Shown here in pieces: positions 17,166 through 25,440 of a DNA stretch of 64,000 nt. Source of the DNA: Frateuria_A sp035944355. Lineage in GTDB: Bacteria > Pseudomonadota > Gammaproteobacteria > Xanthomonadales > Rhodanobacteraceae. Position numbers and translations under genes: made by a program. Where the stretch lies: NCBI RefSeq assembly GCF_035944355.1, contig NZ_DASZBH010000012.1:62001-126000 (forward strand), read 5' to 3'. The notes beneath the pieces are model-generated. The model had not been told where the DNA came from and did not search any database. It was given only the letters and a program-made list of their open reading frames with translations. How positions within the stretch are numbered: position 1 is the first letter of the stretch; each line of letters starts with the position of its first letter.

Positions 17166-20100
17166 TCAGAACGAGTAACGCAGGGTCAGCATCGCCGACC
17201 AACGTGAGACCACGCGGCTGGGGTCGTAGAAGCCACCGTCGTAGGTCTGCAGCTGCTGCGGCTGGTAGTTGCCGTTCTTGTCGGTGGGCAGCGAGTAGAC
17301 GTACTGGCCCTGCGCATTCACGCCGGCGTAGCTGGCGAGCGTGCGGGTCGGGTAGATGCCGGTGTTGCGCTGCTGGCCCCAGTTGCTGTTGAGCAGGTTG
17401 AGGAAGTTGTACACGTCCAGCCGCAACTCGCCCTTGTTGCCCTTGAAGATGCCGGGCACTTCCTGCGAGAAGCTCATGTCCAGCTCGTTCACCCAGGCGG
17501 TGTGCGTGCCGTTGCGGCCGGCGATCTGGCCGCGGTGGTCCTTGAGGTAATTGTCGTTGGCCAGGAACGCCTGGAACTGGTCGATCACCTGCTGGCTGGT
17601 GCCCGGTGCATAGGCCACCTTCGGGTCGTTGACCGACGGGATGTAGACCGGATCCCAACCGGAGATGCTGTCGCCGTTGGCGTCGTTGGCGAACACCCAG
17701 GTGTAGGGCATGCCGGTGTGGCCGCTGTAGAACGCCGACACCTGCGTCTTGTAGTCGCCGAAGAACGCATGCTGCCAGGTCAGCGAGGCCTTCAGCACCT
17801 TCGCCACGTTGTAGTTGGAGGTGGCCTCGACGTTGGAGTTGGGGTTCAGGCGGGCGATGCGCTGGTAGCCGTTGTAGGCGATGGTATCGGTGCCCGGGTC
17901 GACGTCGGTGGCATGGTTGAAGGTCAGGCTGACGTTGCCGAACCAGTCGTCGGAGAACGGCTTGCTGAGCGCCAGGGTCAGGCTGTCGGACTTGCCGCGG
18001 CTGGTGTTGGTCAGCAGCGTGGAGGCGGTGCTGAAGGCGCGGTTCTGGTTGGCCAGCGCATCGGCCGTCTTGGGCGCCTCGCCGGGGGTCTTCCAGAACT
18101 GCTCGCGGCCGTCCGGCAGCGTGCCGGTCGGCGCGCCGAAGTTCACCGCCTGATACAGGATGCCGTCACGCACCTTGATGTGCTGGTACTCGGCCGAGCC
18201 CACCAGGCCCCACCAGGGCAGCTCGCGGTCGAGCGCCAGGCTCATCTTCCACACGGTCGGCAGGCGGAAGTTCTTGTCGATCGTATCGATCGAGCCCGCG
18301 CCGCCGCCGGCCGGAATGTTCTGGTGGAACGGATCGGCGCTGAAGGGCGCGCTGGCCGGATTGAACGACTTGTAGTTGAGCAGGGTGACGCCGTTGTTCT
18401 GGAACGGGTTGGTCATCCACACCGTCGGCGGGTTGGTCTGGAACAGGCCGGCGCCGCCGCGCAGCTGGGTCTTGTACTGGCTGTCGAACGAATAGTTGAA
18501 CGACACGCGCGGCTCCACCACGCGGTTGGACGAGCCGACCGTGTAGTTGTTCGGATAGCCGAAGGCCTGCGCGAAGGCGGCGTTGTAGACCGGCCGGTCG
18601 CTGGAGTGCGGGATGTCCATGCGCACGCCGTACTGCACCGACAGCGCATCGGTGACCTGCCAGGTGTCCTGCAGGAACGGGCTGACCTGGCTGTAGGTCC
18701 ATTTGCCGGCGATGTCGTTGAGCGTGTAGCCCGGCGCCGGGTGGTACAGCGAGTACTGGTTGTAGTTGCCGGCGGCGAAGTTGGCCAGGCCCCAGAACGA
18801 GTACACGCCGAACTCGGCCTGGCCGAACAGGTTGTTGATCTTGTTGCGCTGGTAGTCGATGCCGCCCTTGATCGCGTGGTCACCCAGGTAGTAGGTGCCG
18901 GCCAGGAAGACGCTGAGCTTCTTGGTGTCGATGTGGTTGTAGTGGCGGTACTGCTCCTCGCCCAGGTTCACCGACGGGCCCTTGCCGGTCGACGACAGGT
19001 TCACGTTGACCGCCGGCTGCTGGAACGGCGCGGTGGTGTCCTGCAGGTACTTCTGGTAGCCGACCTTGGCCTCGGTGGAGAAGCTGTCGGTCCAGTCGTC
19101 GAACACGTGCGCGACGTAGTTGTCGGTGGTGATCGCCTTGGTATAGGTGTAGGAGGTCAAGCCCACGCTGCTCGGGCTGTTGCCGCCCACCGCCGGCAGC
19201 AGCTCCTTGGTGCGCTGGTAGGTGAAGCTGGCGCGGTGGTTGTTGGAGATGTTCCAGTCGATCTTGCCGAGGTAGCGCTTGTCGTCGTAGGTCAGCCCGG
19301 TCGGGCCGCCGAAGGTGCCCGGGGTGAGGCCCAGCTGCTTGGCCGTGTCGATGATTTTCTGCAGGTCGCCCGGGGAGACCTTGTTGCTGGTCGAGGGACC
19401 GTTGCCCAGCGTGTTGTCCAGGCCGTTGGCGGAGTCCGCGCCGATGCCGGTGGTCTTCTCGTGCTCGGCCGAGACGAAGAAGAACAGCTTGTCCTTGAGG
19501 ATCGGGCCGCCGACGTTGAAGCCGTAGGTGGCGTCCTTCTGGTAACCCTTGTAGTGGTAGCCGGGGTCGCTGCTGGGCAGCCAGCCGGCATCGCCGACCA
19601 AATGGTTGGCGTTGCGGTAGGCGTAATAGACCGAGCCGTGGAACTGGTTGGTGCCGGACTTGGTGACCGCGTTGACGTCGGCGCCGACCACATCGGAGGA
19701 GGTGTCGTAGTTGGCGGTCGAAATGTTGTACTCGGCGATGGTCTCGGGCGAGATCGGCGACTTCTGGTAGGGCAGGCCATTGGCGTTCAGGCCGAACGGG
19801 TCGCCCTGGGTCACGCCGTCCACGGCGATGTTGTTGTAGCGGTTGTTCATGCCCGCGGCGGAGATCGCGCCGGTGCCCTGGTCGGTCACCGTGATGCGCG
19901 GGTCCAGACGCGCCACGTCGTCGATCGAGCGGTTGCCCTGCGGCGTGGCCTGCAGCTGGCGCTGCGAGATGGTGGTGGACAGGCCCTTGTTCTCGGTCGA
20001 GAAGGTCTGCTGCAGCGCCGAGGCCGACACGGTCACCGCGCCGAGCGTCTTGGCGGCCGCTTCAGCGCCGCCCATCGTGAGGTTGATCGAGGAGGGCTGG

Positions 20101-20411
20101 CCCAGCTGCAGGTAGACGTTGTCCTGCTCGGCGCCGGCCAGGCCCGGCTTGCTCACGCTGATCGCGAACGGGCCGCCCACGCGCAGGCCCTGCGCCGCGT
20201 AGCGGCCGTCGGCGTCGGTGGTCACCGTTTTGGTGGTGCCGGAAGGCTCGTGCACGATGGTCACGGTGGCGCCGGCGACCGGCTGGCCCTGTGCATCGAG
20301 CACGCGGCCTAGCGCTCCCGACGTGGTGATGTTCTGGGCGGCCACGGGGGCCACTGCCAGCAGCGAGGCGATGGCAAGCGGAAGGACGCGCGCGCGGATG
20401 ATGGAGTTCAT
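17166..20411 (-). CDS. Oar-like TonB-dependent receptor with N-terminal carboxypeptidase-regulatory domain
   Basis: A 1081-aa outer-membrane protein. The start at 20411 has GGGAAA upstream and a signal peptide ending at APVAAQ. Residues about 30-100 form a CarboxypepD_reg-like beta-sandwich (GRVLDAQGQPVAGATVTIV, then DADGRYAAQGL). A plug domain (about 120-240, with ALQQTFSTENKGLSTTISQ and NNRYNNIAVDGVTQGDPFG) precedes a long 22-strand barrel ending in the C-terminal aromatic MLTLRYSF. This architecture is that of the Oar/OmpA-related receptors abundant in Xanthomonadales; substrates may be peptides or proteins. A -10-like TACAAT lies about 115 bp upstream. The gene is monocistronic with its own terminator. 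Confidence 0.93.
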   Translation of the reverse strand: MNSIIRARVLPLAIASLLAVAPVAAQNITTSGALGRVLDAQGQPVAGATVTIVHEPSGTTKTVTTDADGRYAAQGLRVGGPFAISVSKPGLAGAEQDNVYLQLGQPSSINLTMGGAEAAAKTLGAVTVSASALQQTFSTENKGLSTTISQRQLQATPQGNRSIDDVARLDPRITVTDQGTGAISAAGMNNRYNNIAVDGVTQGDPFGLNANGLPYQKSPISPETIAEYNISTANYDTSSDVVGADVNAVTKSGTNQFHGSVYYAYRNANHLVGDAGWLPSSDPGYHYKGYQKDATYGFNVGGPILKDKLFFFVSAEHEKTTGIGADSANGLDNTLGNGPSTSNKVSPGDLQKIIDTAKQLGLTPGTFGGPTGLTYDDKRYLGKIDWNISNNHRASFTYQRTKELLPAVGGNSPSSVGLTSYTYTKAITTDNYVAHVFDDWTDSFSTEAKVGYQKYLQDTTAPFQQPAVNVNLSSTGKGPSVNLGEEQYRHYNHIDTKKLSVFLAGTYYLGDHAIKGGIDYQRNKINNLFGQAEFGVYSFWGLANFAAGNYNQYSLYHPAPGYTLNDIAGKWTYSQVSPFLQDTWQVTDALSVQYGVRMDIPHSSDRPVYNAAFAQAFGYPNNYTVGSSNRVVEPRVSFNYSFDSQYKTQLRGGAGLFQTNPPTVWMTNPFQNNGVTLLNYKSFNPASAPFSADPFHQNIPAGGGAGSIDTIDKNFRLPTVWKMSLALDRELPWWGLVGSAEYQHIKVRDGILYQAVNFGAPTGTLPDGREQFWKTPGEAPKTADALANQNRAFSTASTLLTNTSRGKSDSLTLALSKPFSDDWFGNVSLTFNHATDVDPGTDTIAYNGYQRIARLNPNSNVEATSNYNVAKVLKASLTWQHAFFGDYKTQVSAFYSGHTGMPYTWVFANDANGDSISGWDPVYIPSVNDPKVAYAPGTSQQVIDQFQAFLANDNYLKDHRGQIAGRNGTHTAWVNELDMSFSQEVPGIFKGNKGELRLDVYNFLNLLNSNWGQQRNTGIYPTRTLASYAGVNAQGQYVYSLPTDKNGNYQPQQLQTYDGGFYDPSRVVSRWSAMLTLRYSF

Positions 20412-20644
20412 GGGTTTCCCGAAGGTTGTGACGGACACGTTCCTGTGCCCACGGCGGTGCCGTCTCCCGCAGGGGAGGCGGCGGACACGGTGGGGCACGG
20501 CGCCGGCAGGGCGCAGTCGGCGTATTGTAGGGGCCGCAACATGACAATCGAACGAAATCTTTACGCTCGCTTCAGCCCCTGTTCGGGTCAATCCGTCTTC
20601 CTCGCGCCCTGGCCGCAGGGCACGCGGGCCGCCTCGGTGGAAGA

Positions 20645-20815
20645 TCACGCACGGCGCCGCGCAGGTGGTAGCCGAAGCCGCCGCAGCGCAATAGCCAGGT
20701 GCGTACGCACGTCGCCCCGCTCGCAGCCGCAGCCGCCACGCGGATGGCGGCAATCGATGCCGTTGATCCGCAGCTGCGGACCGTCGAACGGCACGGTGAC
20801 ATCGGCCAGGCCCAT
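20645..20815 (-). CDS. Small Cys-rich protein downstream of nrdB
   Basis: A 56-aa ORF starting MGLADVTVPFDGPQLRINGI at 20815 with a strong AGGAGA ribosome binding site seven bases ahead, 31 bp after the nrdB stop. It has three cysteines (22, 29 and 31; DCRHPRGGCGCERGD) and a basic Arg-rich C-terminus. In enterobacteria the ferredoxin gene yfaE, which maintains the NrdB di-iron cofactor, holds this position, but this protein is not a recognisable ferredoxin. It could bind metal or be a regulatory peptide. The translation was worked out by hand; that it is expressed is inference from the ribosome binding site and position. Confidence 0.6.
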   Translation of the reverse strand: MGLADVTVPFDGPQLRINGIDCRHPRGGCGCERGDVRTHLAIALRRLRLPPARRRA

Positions 20816-20846
20816 CGGTGTCTCCTGGTGGGCGAGGGTGCGGCTC

Positions 20847-21872
20847 TCAGAAGGTCATGTCGAACGCCACCTCGCCCTGCACGCCGACCTGGTAGGCGGA
20901 CACCCGCCGCTCGAAGAAGTTGGTCAGCTCCTGCACGTCCTGCAGGTCCATGAAGTCGAATGGATTGGTCGCGCCGTATTTCTTCGGCAGCTCGAGCTGG
21001 GCCAGGCGCTGGTCGGCGCAATACTCGAGGTACTGGCGCATGTCCTTGACCGAGAGCCCTGCCACGCCGCCGGAGAGCACGTCCTGCGCGAACTGCGTCT
21101 CGCAGGCGATCGCCTCCTCCAGCATCTGCTCGACCTGCGCGCGCAGCTCCGCGTCGAACAGCTCCGGTTCCTCGGCGCGCACCGTGCGCACGACCTCGAA
21201 GGCGAACGCCATGTGGCCGCTCTCGTCGCGGAACACCCAGTTGGTGCCCGAGGCCAGGCCGTGCAGCAGCCCGCGTGAGCGCAGGTAATAGACGTAGGCG
21301 AAGGCGCCGTAGAAGAACAGCCCCTCGATGCAGGCGGCGAAGCAGATCAGGTTGAGCAGGAACTGCCGGCGCTGCTGGCGCGAATCCAGGCGAGGCAGGT
21401 GTTGGACCGAGTCGATCCACCGGAAGCAGAACTCGCCCTTGGCGCGGATCGAGGGGATCGCCTCGATCGCCGCGAACGCCCTGTGCCGCTCGGCGGGATC
21501 GGGGATGTAGGTGTCCAGCAGGGTCAGGTAGAACTGCACGTGCAGCGCTTCCTCGTACAACTGGCGCGAGAGGTACATGCGCGCCTCGGGCGCGTTGACG
21601 TGCTGGTAGAGGTTGAGCACCAGGTTGTTGGCGACGATGGTGTCGCCGGTGGCGAAGAAGGCGACCAGGCGCTGGATCAGGTGGCGCTCGGCCGGATTCA
21701 TCTTGCCGTTCAGATCGTTAAGGTCGGGCGCGAAGTCGACCTCGTCCACGGTCCAGGTGTTGCGGATGGCGGCGCGGTACATCTCGTAGAAGGCCGGGTA
21801 GCGCATCGGGCGCAGGGTGAGGGCGTAGCCGGGGTCGAGCAGTTGGCTGGTCATGGGCGCCTCGGTAGGCAT
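20847..21872 (-). CDS. nrdB: Class Ia ribonucleotide reductase beta subunit NrdB
   Basis: A 341-aa di-iron protein that houses the tyrosyl radical and pairs with NrdA to reduce ribonucleoside diphosphates. The start at 21872 has AAGGA upstream; MTSQLL at 21854 is an alternative. Visible ligands are Asp77 (FFATGDTIVANN), Glu108 and His111 (YEEALHVQFY), a later Glu in IEGLFFYG, and Glu/His in DESGHMAF. The radical tyrosine is Tyr115, four residues after His111, so this is a normal tyrosyl-radical enzyme rather than a class Ic type. It lies in the nrdA operon, separated from nrdA by a 74-aa ORF and a 171-bp gap containing a repeat. Confidence 0.96.
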   Translation of the reverse strand: MPTEAPMTSQLLDPGYALTLRPMRYPAFYEMYRAAIRNTWTVDEVDFAPDLNDLNGKMNPAERHLIQRLVAFFATGDTIVANNLVLNLYQHVNAPEARMYLSRQLYEEALHVQFYLTLLDTYIPDPAERHRAFAAIEAIPSIRAKGEFCFRWIDSVQHLPRLDSRQQRRQFLLNLICFAACIEGLFFYGAFAYVYYLRSRGLLHGLASGTNWVFRDESGHMAFAFEVVRTVRAEEPELFDAELRAQVEQMLEEAIACETQFAQDVLSGGVAGLSVKDMRQYLEYCADQRLAQLELPKKYGATNPFDFMDLQDVQELTNFFERRVSAYQVGVQGEVAFDMTF

Positions 21873-21879
21873 GATTGTT

Positions 21880-21915
21880 CCTTCTCCCTTCGGGAGAAGG
21901 TGCCCCGCAGGGGCG
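21880..21915. repeat. Hairpin repeat in the nrdA-nrdB gap
   Basis: Within the 171-bp gap between the 74-aa ORF and nrdB lies a perfect 9-bp inverted repeat CCTTCTCCC/GGGAGAAGG with loop TTC, next to a second small GCCCC/GGGGC stem. A further CCCTCTCCTGGCGGGAG-like motif is near 22020. This belongs to the C/T-rich hairpin family also found at 6611, 37764 and 41094. Inside an operon such elements may modulate the relative levels of the two subunits. Confidence 0.6.
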
Positions 21916-22043
21916 GATGAGGGTGCGGGACTCGCGTGGGCGCTGGGCCCTCCGATTTCGGCGCTGGCGCGCCTGCGCTCAGGGCGAACGGTGGTGGCGA
22001 GGACCAAGCCTCACCCCCATCCCTCTCCTGGCGGGAGCGGCTT

Positions 22044-22268
22044 TCAAGCCTCGCGGTCGTAGTCGTCGTGGACGAACTTGCTGATGTAGGTCGCCAGTCC
22101 CTCGCCGGCCTGCGCGAGGATCTGCATGTTCTGCACATGCTCGGCGCCGGCGTTGGCCGCCGAATACCGGTAGTCCTCGCCGTTGACGAACCGGACCTTG
22201 ATCCAGTCCGTGCCGAGTTCGTAGCCGGCGACGCCCGAGTGACCATCCAGGTTGCGATAAGGCCGCAT
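22044..22268 (-). CDS. Small KTSC-like protein between nrdA and nrdB
   Basis: A 74-aa protein starting at 22268 with GGGAGAAAG in front, 13 bp after the nrdA stop. The pattern WIKVRFVNGEDYRYS followed by a GEGLATYISKFVHDDYD ending resembles the short KTSC domain (strand, Y-x-Y, helix, G-x-x-x-x-x-I), though the usual VP motif is missing. It must be co-transcribed with nrdA and nrdB. There is no known role for this fold in ribonucleotide reduction; it could be an accessory or an unrelated passenger. It is intact and its codon use is like its neighbours. Confidence 0.75.
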   Translation of the reverse strand: MRPYRNLDGHSGVAGYELGTDWIKVRFVNGEDYRYSAANAGAEHVQNMQILAQAGEGLATYISKFVHDDYDREA

Positions 22269-22281
22269 GCGCTTTCTCCCA

Positions 22282-24696
22282 TCACTGGCAGGCCTCGCAA
22301 TACTCAGGGTTCTCCAGTGAACAAAACACCGCTGCGCTTGCCTGTTGCTGGCTGGCAGGCGCGGCCACGGTGGTCTTGGCGATCCTGGTCGCCGGCCGCG
22401 AGCGCAGGTAATAGGTGGTCTTGAGTCCCGCCTTCCACGCGTACATGTACATCGAGGAAAGCTGCCCGATGTTCGGGTTCTCCATGAAGAGATTCAGCGA
22501 CTGGCTCTGGTCGATGTACGCGCCGCGCGCGGCGGCCAGGTCGATCAGCGCCTTCTGCGGCAGCTCCCACACGGTGCGATAGACCTGGCGCAGCCGCTCG
22601 GGAATCACCCCGATGCCCTGGATCGAACCTTCGGCCAGCTTGATCGCGTCGCGCACGTCGGCCGTCCACAGGCCCAGCGTCTTCAGTTCCTCGACCAGGT
22701 GGCGGTTGACCACCAGGAAGTCGCCCGAGAGCGTTTCGCGCTTGAACAGGTTGGAGACCTGCGGCTCGATGCATTCGTAGCAGCCGGCGATCGAGGCGAT
22801 GGTGGCGGTGGGCGCGATGGCGACCAGCAGCGAATTGCGCAGTCCGCCGGCTTTGATGCGCTCGCGCAGGGCGCTCCAGCGCGCCTCGTCGCCCGGCGCC
22901 GCCTGCGGCCAGTAGTCGAACTGCAGCTCGCCGCGCGCGGCGCGGGTCTGGCCGAAGCCCGGATGCGCGCCGAGCTGTTCGGCCAGCGCGCAGGATTCCT
23001 CCAGCGCATGGAAGTAGATCTCCTCGGCGATGCGCGTGGACAGCGCCAGCGCCTCGGCCGAATCGAACGGCAGCCGAAGCTGGAAGAACACGTCCTGCAG
23101 GCCCATCACGCCCAGGCCCACCGGGCGCCATTTGAGGTTGGCCGCACGCGCCGTGGCGATCGGGTAGAAATTGAGGTCGATCACGCGGTCGAGCTGGCGC
23201 ACCGCCGCGCGCACGGTGGCGGTGAGCTTGGCGAAGTCGAAGGCGCCGTCGGCCACGTGCCGCGCAAGGTTGATCGAGCCCAGGTTGCACACCGCGGTCT
23301 CGTCGGCCGAAGTGACCTCCAGGATCTCGGTGCACAGGTTGGACAGGTGGATCACGTTGCCCGGCTCGGCGGTCTGGTTGCCGGTGGCGTTGCAACGGTC
23401 CTTGAAGGTCATCCAGCCGTTGCCGGTCTGCGCCAGGGTGCGCAGCATGCGCGCGTAGAGTTCGCGCGCCTTCATCGTCTTCATCGCCAGGCCGGCGGCT
23501 TCCGCCGCACGGTAGGCGCGCTCGAACGCCACGCCCCACAGGTCGGCCAGTTGCGGCACGGCCTTGGGATCGAACAGCGACCAGTCGCCGTCGGCCTCCA
23601 CCCGGCGCATGAACTCGTCGGGCACCCAGTTGGCGAGGTTCAGGTTGTGCGTGCGCCGCGCCTCGTCGCCGGTGTTGTCGCGCAGCTCGAGGAACTCCTC
23701 CACGTCGGCGTGCCAGGGTTCGACGTACACGCAGGCCGCGCCCTTGCGCTTGCCGCCCTGGTTCACCGCGGCGACCGAGGCGTCCAGCGTCTTCAGCCAG
23801 GGCACCAGGCCGTTGGAGTGGCCGTTGGTGCCGCGGATCAGCGAGCCGCGCGAGCGCACCCGGGTGAAGGACAGGCCGATGCCGCCGGCGAACTTGCTGA
23901 GCTTGGCGACGTCCGCGTACTTGTCGTAGATCGCCTCCAGCGAATCGGCCGGCGAATCGAGCAGGAAGCACGAGGAAAGCTGCTCGTGCGCGGTGCCCGC
24001 ATTGAACAGCGTGGGCGAACTGGGGATGTACTCCAGCGAGGAGAGCAGCCGGTAGAGCTCCAGCGTCTCGCCCACGTCCTGCCCGCCCAGCGCGCAGGCG
24101 ATGCGCATGAAGAAGTGCTGCGGCGTCTCGATCACCTTGCGTGCCTGCGGGTGGCGCAGCAGATATCGGTCGTACACCGTGCGCAGGCCGAAGTATTCGA
24201 AGCGGCGCGTGGCCAGCGGATCGATCGCGTCGTTGAGCTTGCGCGCGTGGGCGGCGACGAAATCGCGCAGGCGCGCATTGAGCAGGCCGAGCTCGGCGCC
24301 GCGTGCGATGGACTGGGAGTAGCTCTGGATCTCCTGCCCGCGCACTTCCTTGTCGATGTAGGCGCCGAGCAGGCGTGCGGCGAGCTGGCCGTACTCGGGT
24401 TCCTCGGCGGTGAGCGCGGCGGCGGTGCGGATCGAGAGCTGGTCCAGCTCGGCCGTGGTGGCGCCGTCGTACAGGCCGCCGATGGTCTTGAGCGCCACGC
24501 GCAGCGGGTCGACCGCGTGCAGGCCCTCGGCGTTGCGCGTCACCGCGCGCACGATCTTGTTGACGTCCACGCTTTCGGTGGCGCCGTTGCGCTTGGTCAC
24601 GCGCATCTGCGCGGGGTTGTGCGGCGGGGTGAGGGCGAAATCGTCGGCGCGCGCGGCCGTGCCGCCTTCGTGCGAAGGGTTGTCGAGGGTGTCCAT
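22282..24696 (-). CDS. nrdA: Class Ia ribonucleoside-diphosphate reductase alpha subunit NrdA
   Basis: An 804-aa catalytic subunit that reduces NDPs to dNDPs under aerobic conditions. An ATP-cone domain (about 30-120; RVTKRNGATESVDVNKIV) is followed by the ten-stranded barrel. The catalytic cysteines are in LSSCFLL, NLCTEI and AVCNLGSINL; the C-terminal swinging pair is EYCEACQ, a CxxC rather than the CxxxxC of E. coli. The start at 24696 has GGAG upstream. The transcript starts about 450 bp upstream and carries a cobalamin riboswitch, so expression should drop when B12 is plentiful. Confidence 0.97.
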   Translation of the reverse strand: MDTLDNPSHEGGTAARADDFALTPPHNPAQMRVTKRNGATESVDVNKIVRAVTRNAEGLHAVDPLRVALKTIGGLYDGATTAELDQLSIRTAAALTAEEPEYGQLAARLLGAYIDKEVRGQEIQSYSQSIARGAELGLLNARLRDFVAAHARKLNDAIDPLATRRFEYFGLRTVYDRYLLRHPQARKVIETPQHFFMRIACALGGQDVGETLELYRLLSSLEYIPSSPTLFNAGTAHEQLSSCFLLDSPADSLEAIYDKYADVAKLSKFAGGIGLSFTRVRSRGSLIRGTNGHSNGLVPWLKTLDASVAAVNQGGKRKGAACVYVEPWHADVEEFLELRDNTGDEARRTHNLNLANWVPDEFMRRVEADGDWSLFDPKAVPQLADLWGVAFERAYRAAEAAGLAMKTMKARELYARMLRTLAQTGNGWMTFKDRCNATGNQTAEPGNVIHLSNLCTEILEVTSADETAVCNLGSINLARHVADGAFDFAKLTATVRAAVRQLDRVIDLNFYPIATARAANLKWRPVGLGVMGLQDVFFQLRLPFDSAEALALSTRIAEEIYFHALEESCALAEQLGAHPGFGQTRAARGELQFDYWPQAAPGDEARWSALRERIKAGGLRNSLLVAIAPTATIASIAGCYECIEPQVSNLFKRETLSGDFLVVNRHLVEELKTLGLWTADVRDAIKLAEGSIQGIGVIPERLRQVYRTVWELPQKALIDLAAARGAYIDQSQSLNLFMENPNIGQLSSMYMYAWKAGLKTTYYLRSRPATRIAKTTVAAPASQQQASAAVFCSLENPEYCEACQ

Positions 24697-24910
24697 GCGG
24701 ATCTCCGGAAAGGGAAGCCGCCGCGCCGATGCGGAGGAGGGCGCACCGACGCGACGGTTCCGAAAACGTCAAACGCCTGCTCCCGCGCGCAGGGCCTGAG
24801 GTTTCCGCTTGCCTTGGGAACGCACGTCGCGCGGACAGCGCCTGTCCGCATGCGACGCGCCTCCCCGCGGAAGCGGCCACCCGCGCCGGGTCGCGCCAGG
24901 GTCGGACGGG

Positions 24911-24954
24911 CGCGTCTCAGTGGACGCGACCGCCGGCCCTGGGGGCCCGGCGTG
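24911..24954 (-). promoter_or_regulatory. Candidate expression-platform hairpins after the cobalamin riboswitch
   Basis: Just downstream of the aptamer on the minus strand, CGCCGGGCCC pairs with GGGCCGGCG (one bulge) around a CCA loop (24931-24952), followed by a perfect CGCGTC/GACGCG stem (24911-24928). Neither is followed by a T tract, and both are more than 200 bp from the nrdA start, so control by Rho-dependent termination or long-range folding is more likely than a simple terminator. Below them, down to 24697, nothing else is recognised. Confidence 0.4.
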
Positions 24955-25148
24955 CCGGCAGGTCTTCGGACTTGCGGACGCGGACCGATCGCATCGATCC
25001 ACCTACTTGCCCTCGCTTCCCAGGCGCTGCGGCCCAGTGCATGTGAGGGCGTTCGTTTCCGCTTACCGCTGCGGGGCAGTTCCGGATTCGCACCGGATTC
25101 CCTTTTAAGCCCGTCCGACAGTCGCGTCTGGCCGGGCACCGACAAGGC
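24955..25148 (-). ncRNA. Cobalamin (B12) riboswitch upstream of nrdA
   Basis: Read on the minus strand, all conserved elements occur in order: GGTGCC at the 5' end (about 25142), AAAAGGGAA (25098-25106), GGTG...AATCCGG, then ACTGCCCCGCAGCGGTAA (the B12 box, about 25064-25081), CACTGG, the CTGGGAAGCG loop with GGGCAAGTAGG, and the closing GTCCGAAGACCTGCC (24957-24971). This is the RF00174-type adenosylcobalamin aptamer. It heads the nrdA-ORF-nrdB-ORF transcript. Position and strand leave no other target gene. Confidence 0.95.
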
Positions 25149-25150
25149 AC

Positions 25151-25179
25151 AACATATCGGTAGAAATGCGGGTGGTCAA
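25151..25179 (-). promoter_or_regulatory. Sigma-70 promoter of the nrd operon
   Basis: TTGACC (25174-25179) and TATGTT (25151-25156) on the minus strand with exactly 17 bp between them, ending a few bases before the first conserved riboswitch element. Transcription should start near 25145. Confidence 0.7.
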
Positions 25180-25290
25180 CCCAATATTTCGTGTTTCGAA
25201 GTGAATGGCCAGGAGTGCCCACCCACCCTTCGGCAGGCCCCGCATTCGCGGTGGAAGGCTCGGCAAAAGGCTGCCCGCGGACACGATCCT

Positions 25291-25309
25291 TTCCCCGTTC
25301 CACGGGGAA
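25291..25309. other. Short hairpin upstream of the SDR gene
   Basis: Perfect 8-bp inverted repeat TTCCCCGT/ACGGGGAA with loop TCC in the 260 bp between the nrd promoter and the SDR start. No T tract follows. It may be a remnant of a repeat family or part of the SDR leader; no other gene or site is recognised in this stretch. Confidence 0.35.
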
Positions 25310-25440
25310 GACGCCCGAAGGGCAGATAGGGCGCTCTTCGCGCGAGATCCTCCATGCCGCATGCCGCGCTGCGCTCACCTGTCCGCCACGGCGCGCTGCC
25401 TATCGTCGCCGACCATACCCAGCCACAACGGGAGCGGACG

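Noticed and set aside
17502..20312. 936-aa plus-strand frame opposite the Oar-like receptor
   Set aside because: Antisense shadow with long runs of Val/Gly/Arg; the minus-strand receptor has signal peptide, plug and barrel.
20412..20644. Upstream extension of the Oar-like receptor (to 20753)
   Set aside because: It overlaps the 56-aa ORF on the same strand and lacks any signal peptide; the ATG at 20411 gives a clean leader.
24697..24760. Second gene between the riboswitch and nrdA
   Set aside because: No frame with a start signal; the stretch is the long leader.
22304..24880. 858-aa minus-strand frame and 994-aa plus-strand frame across nrdA
   Set aside because: Shadow frames of nrdA: no motifs, extreme Arg/Ala composition, no start signals.
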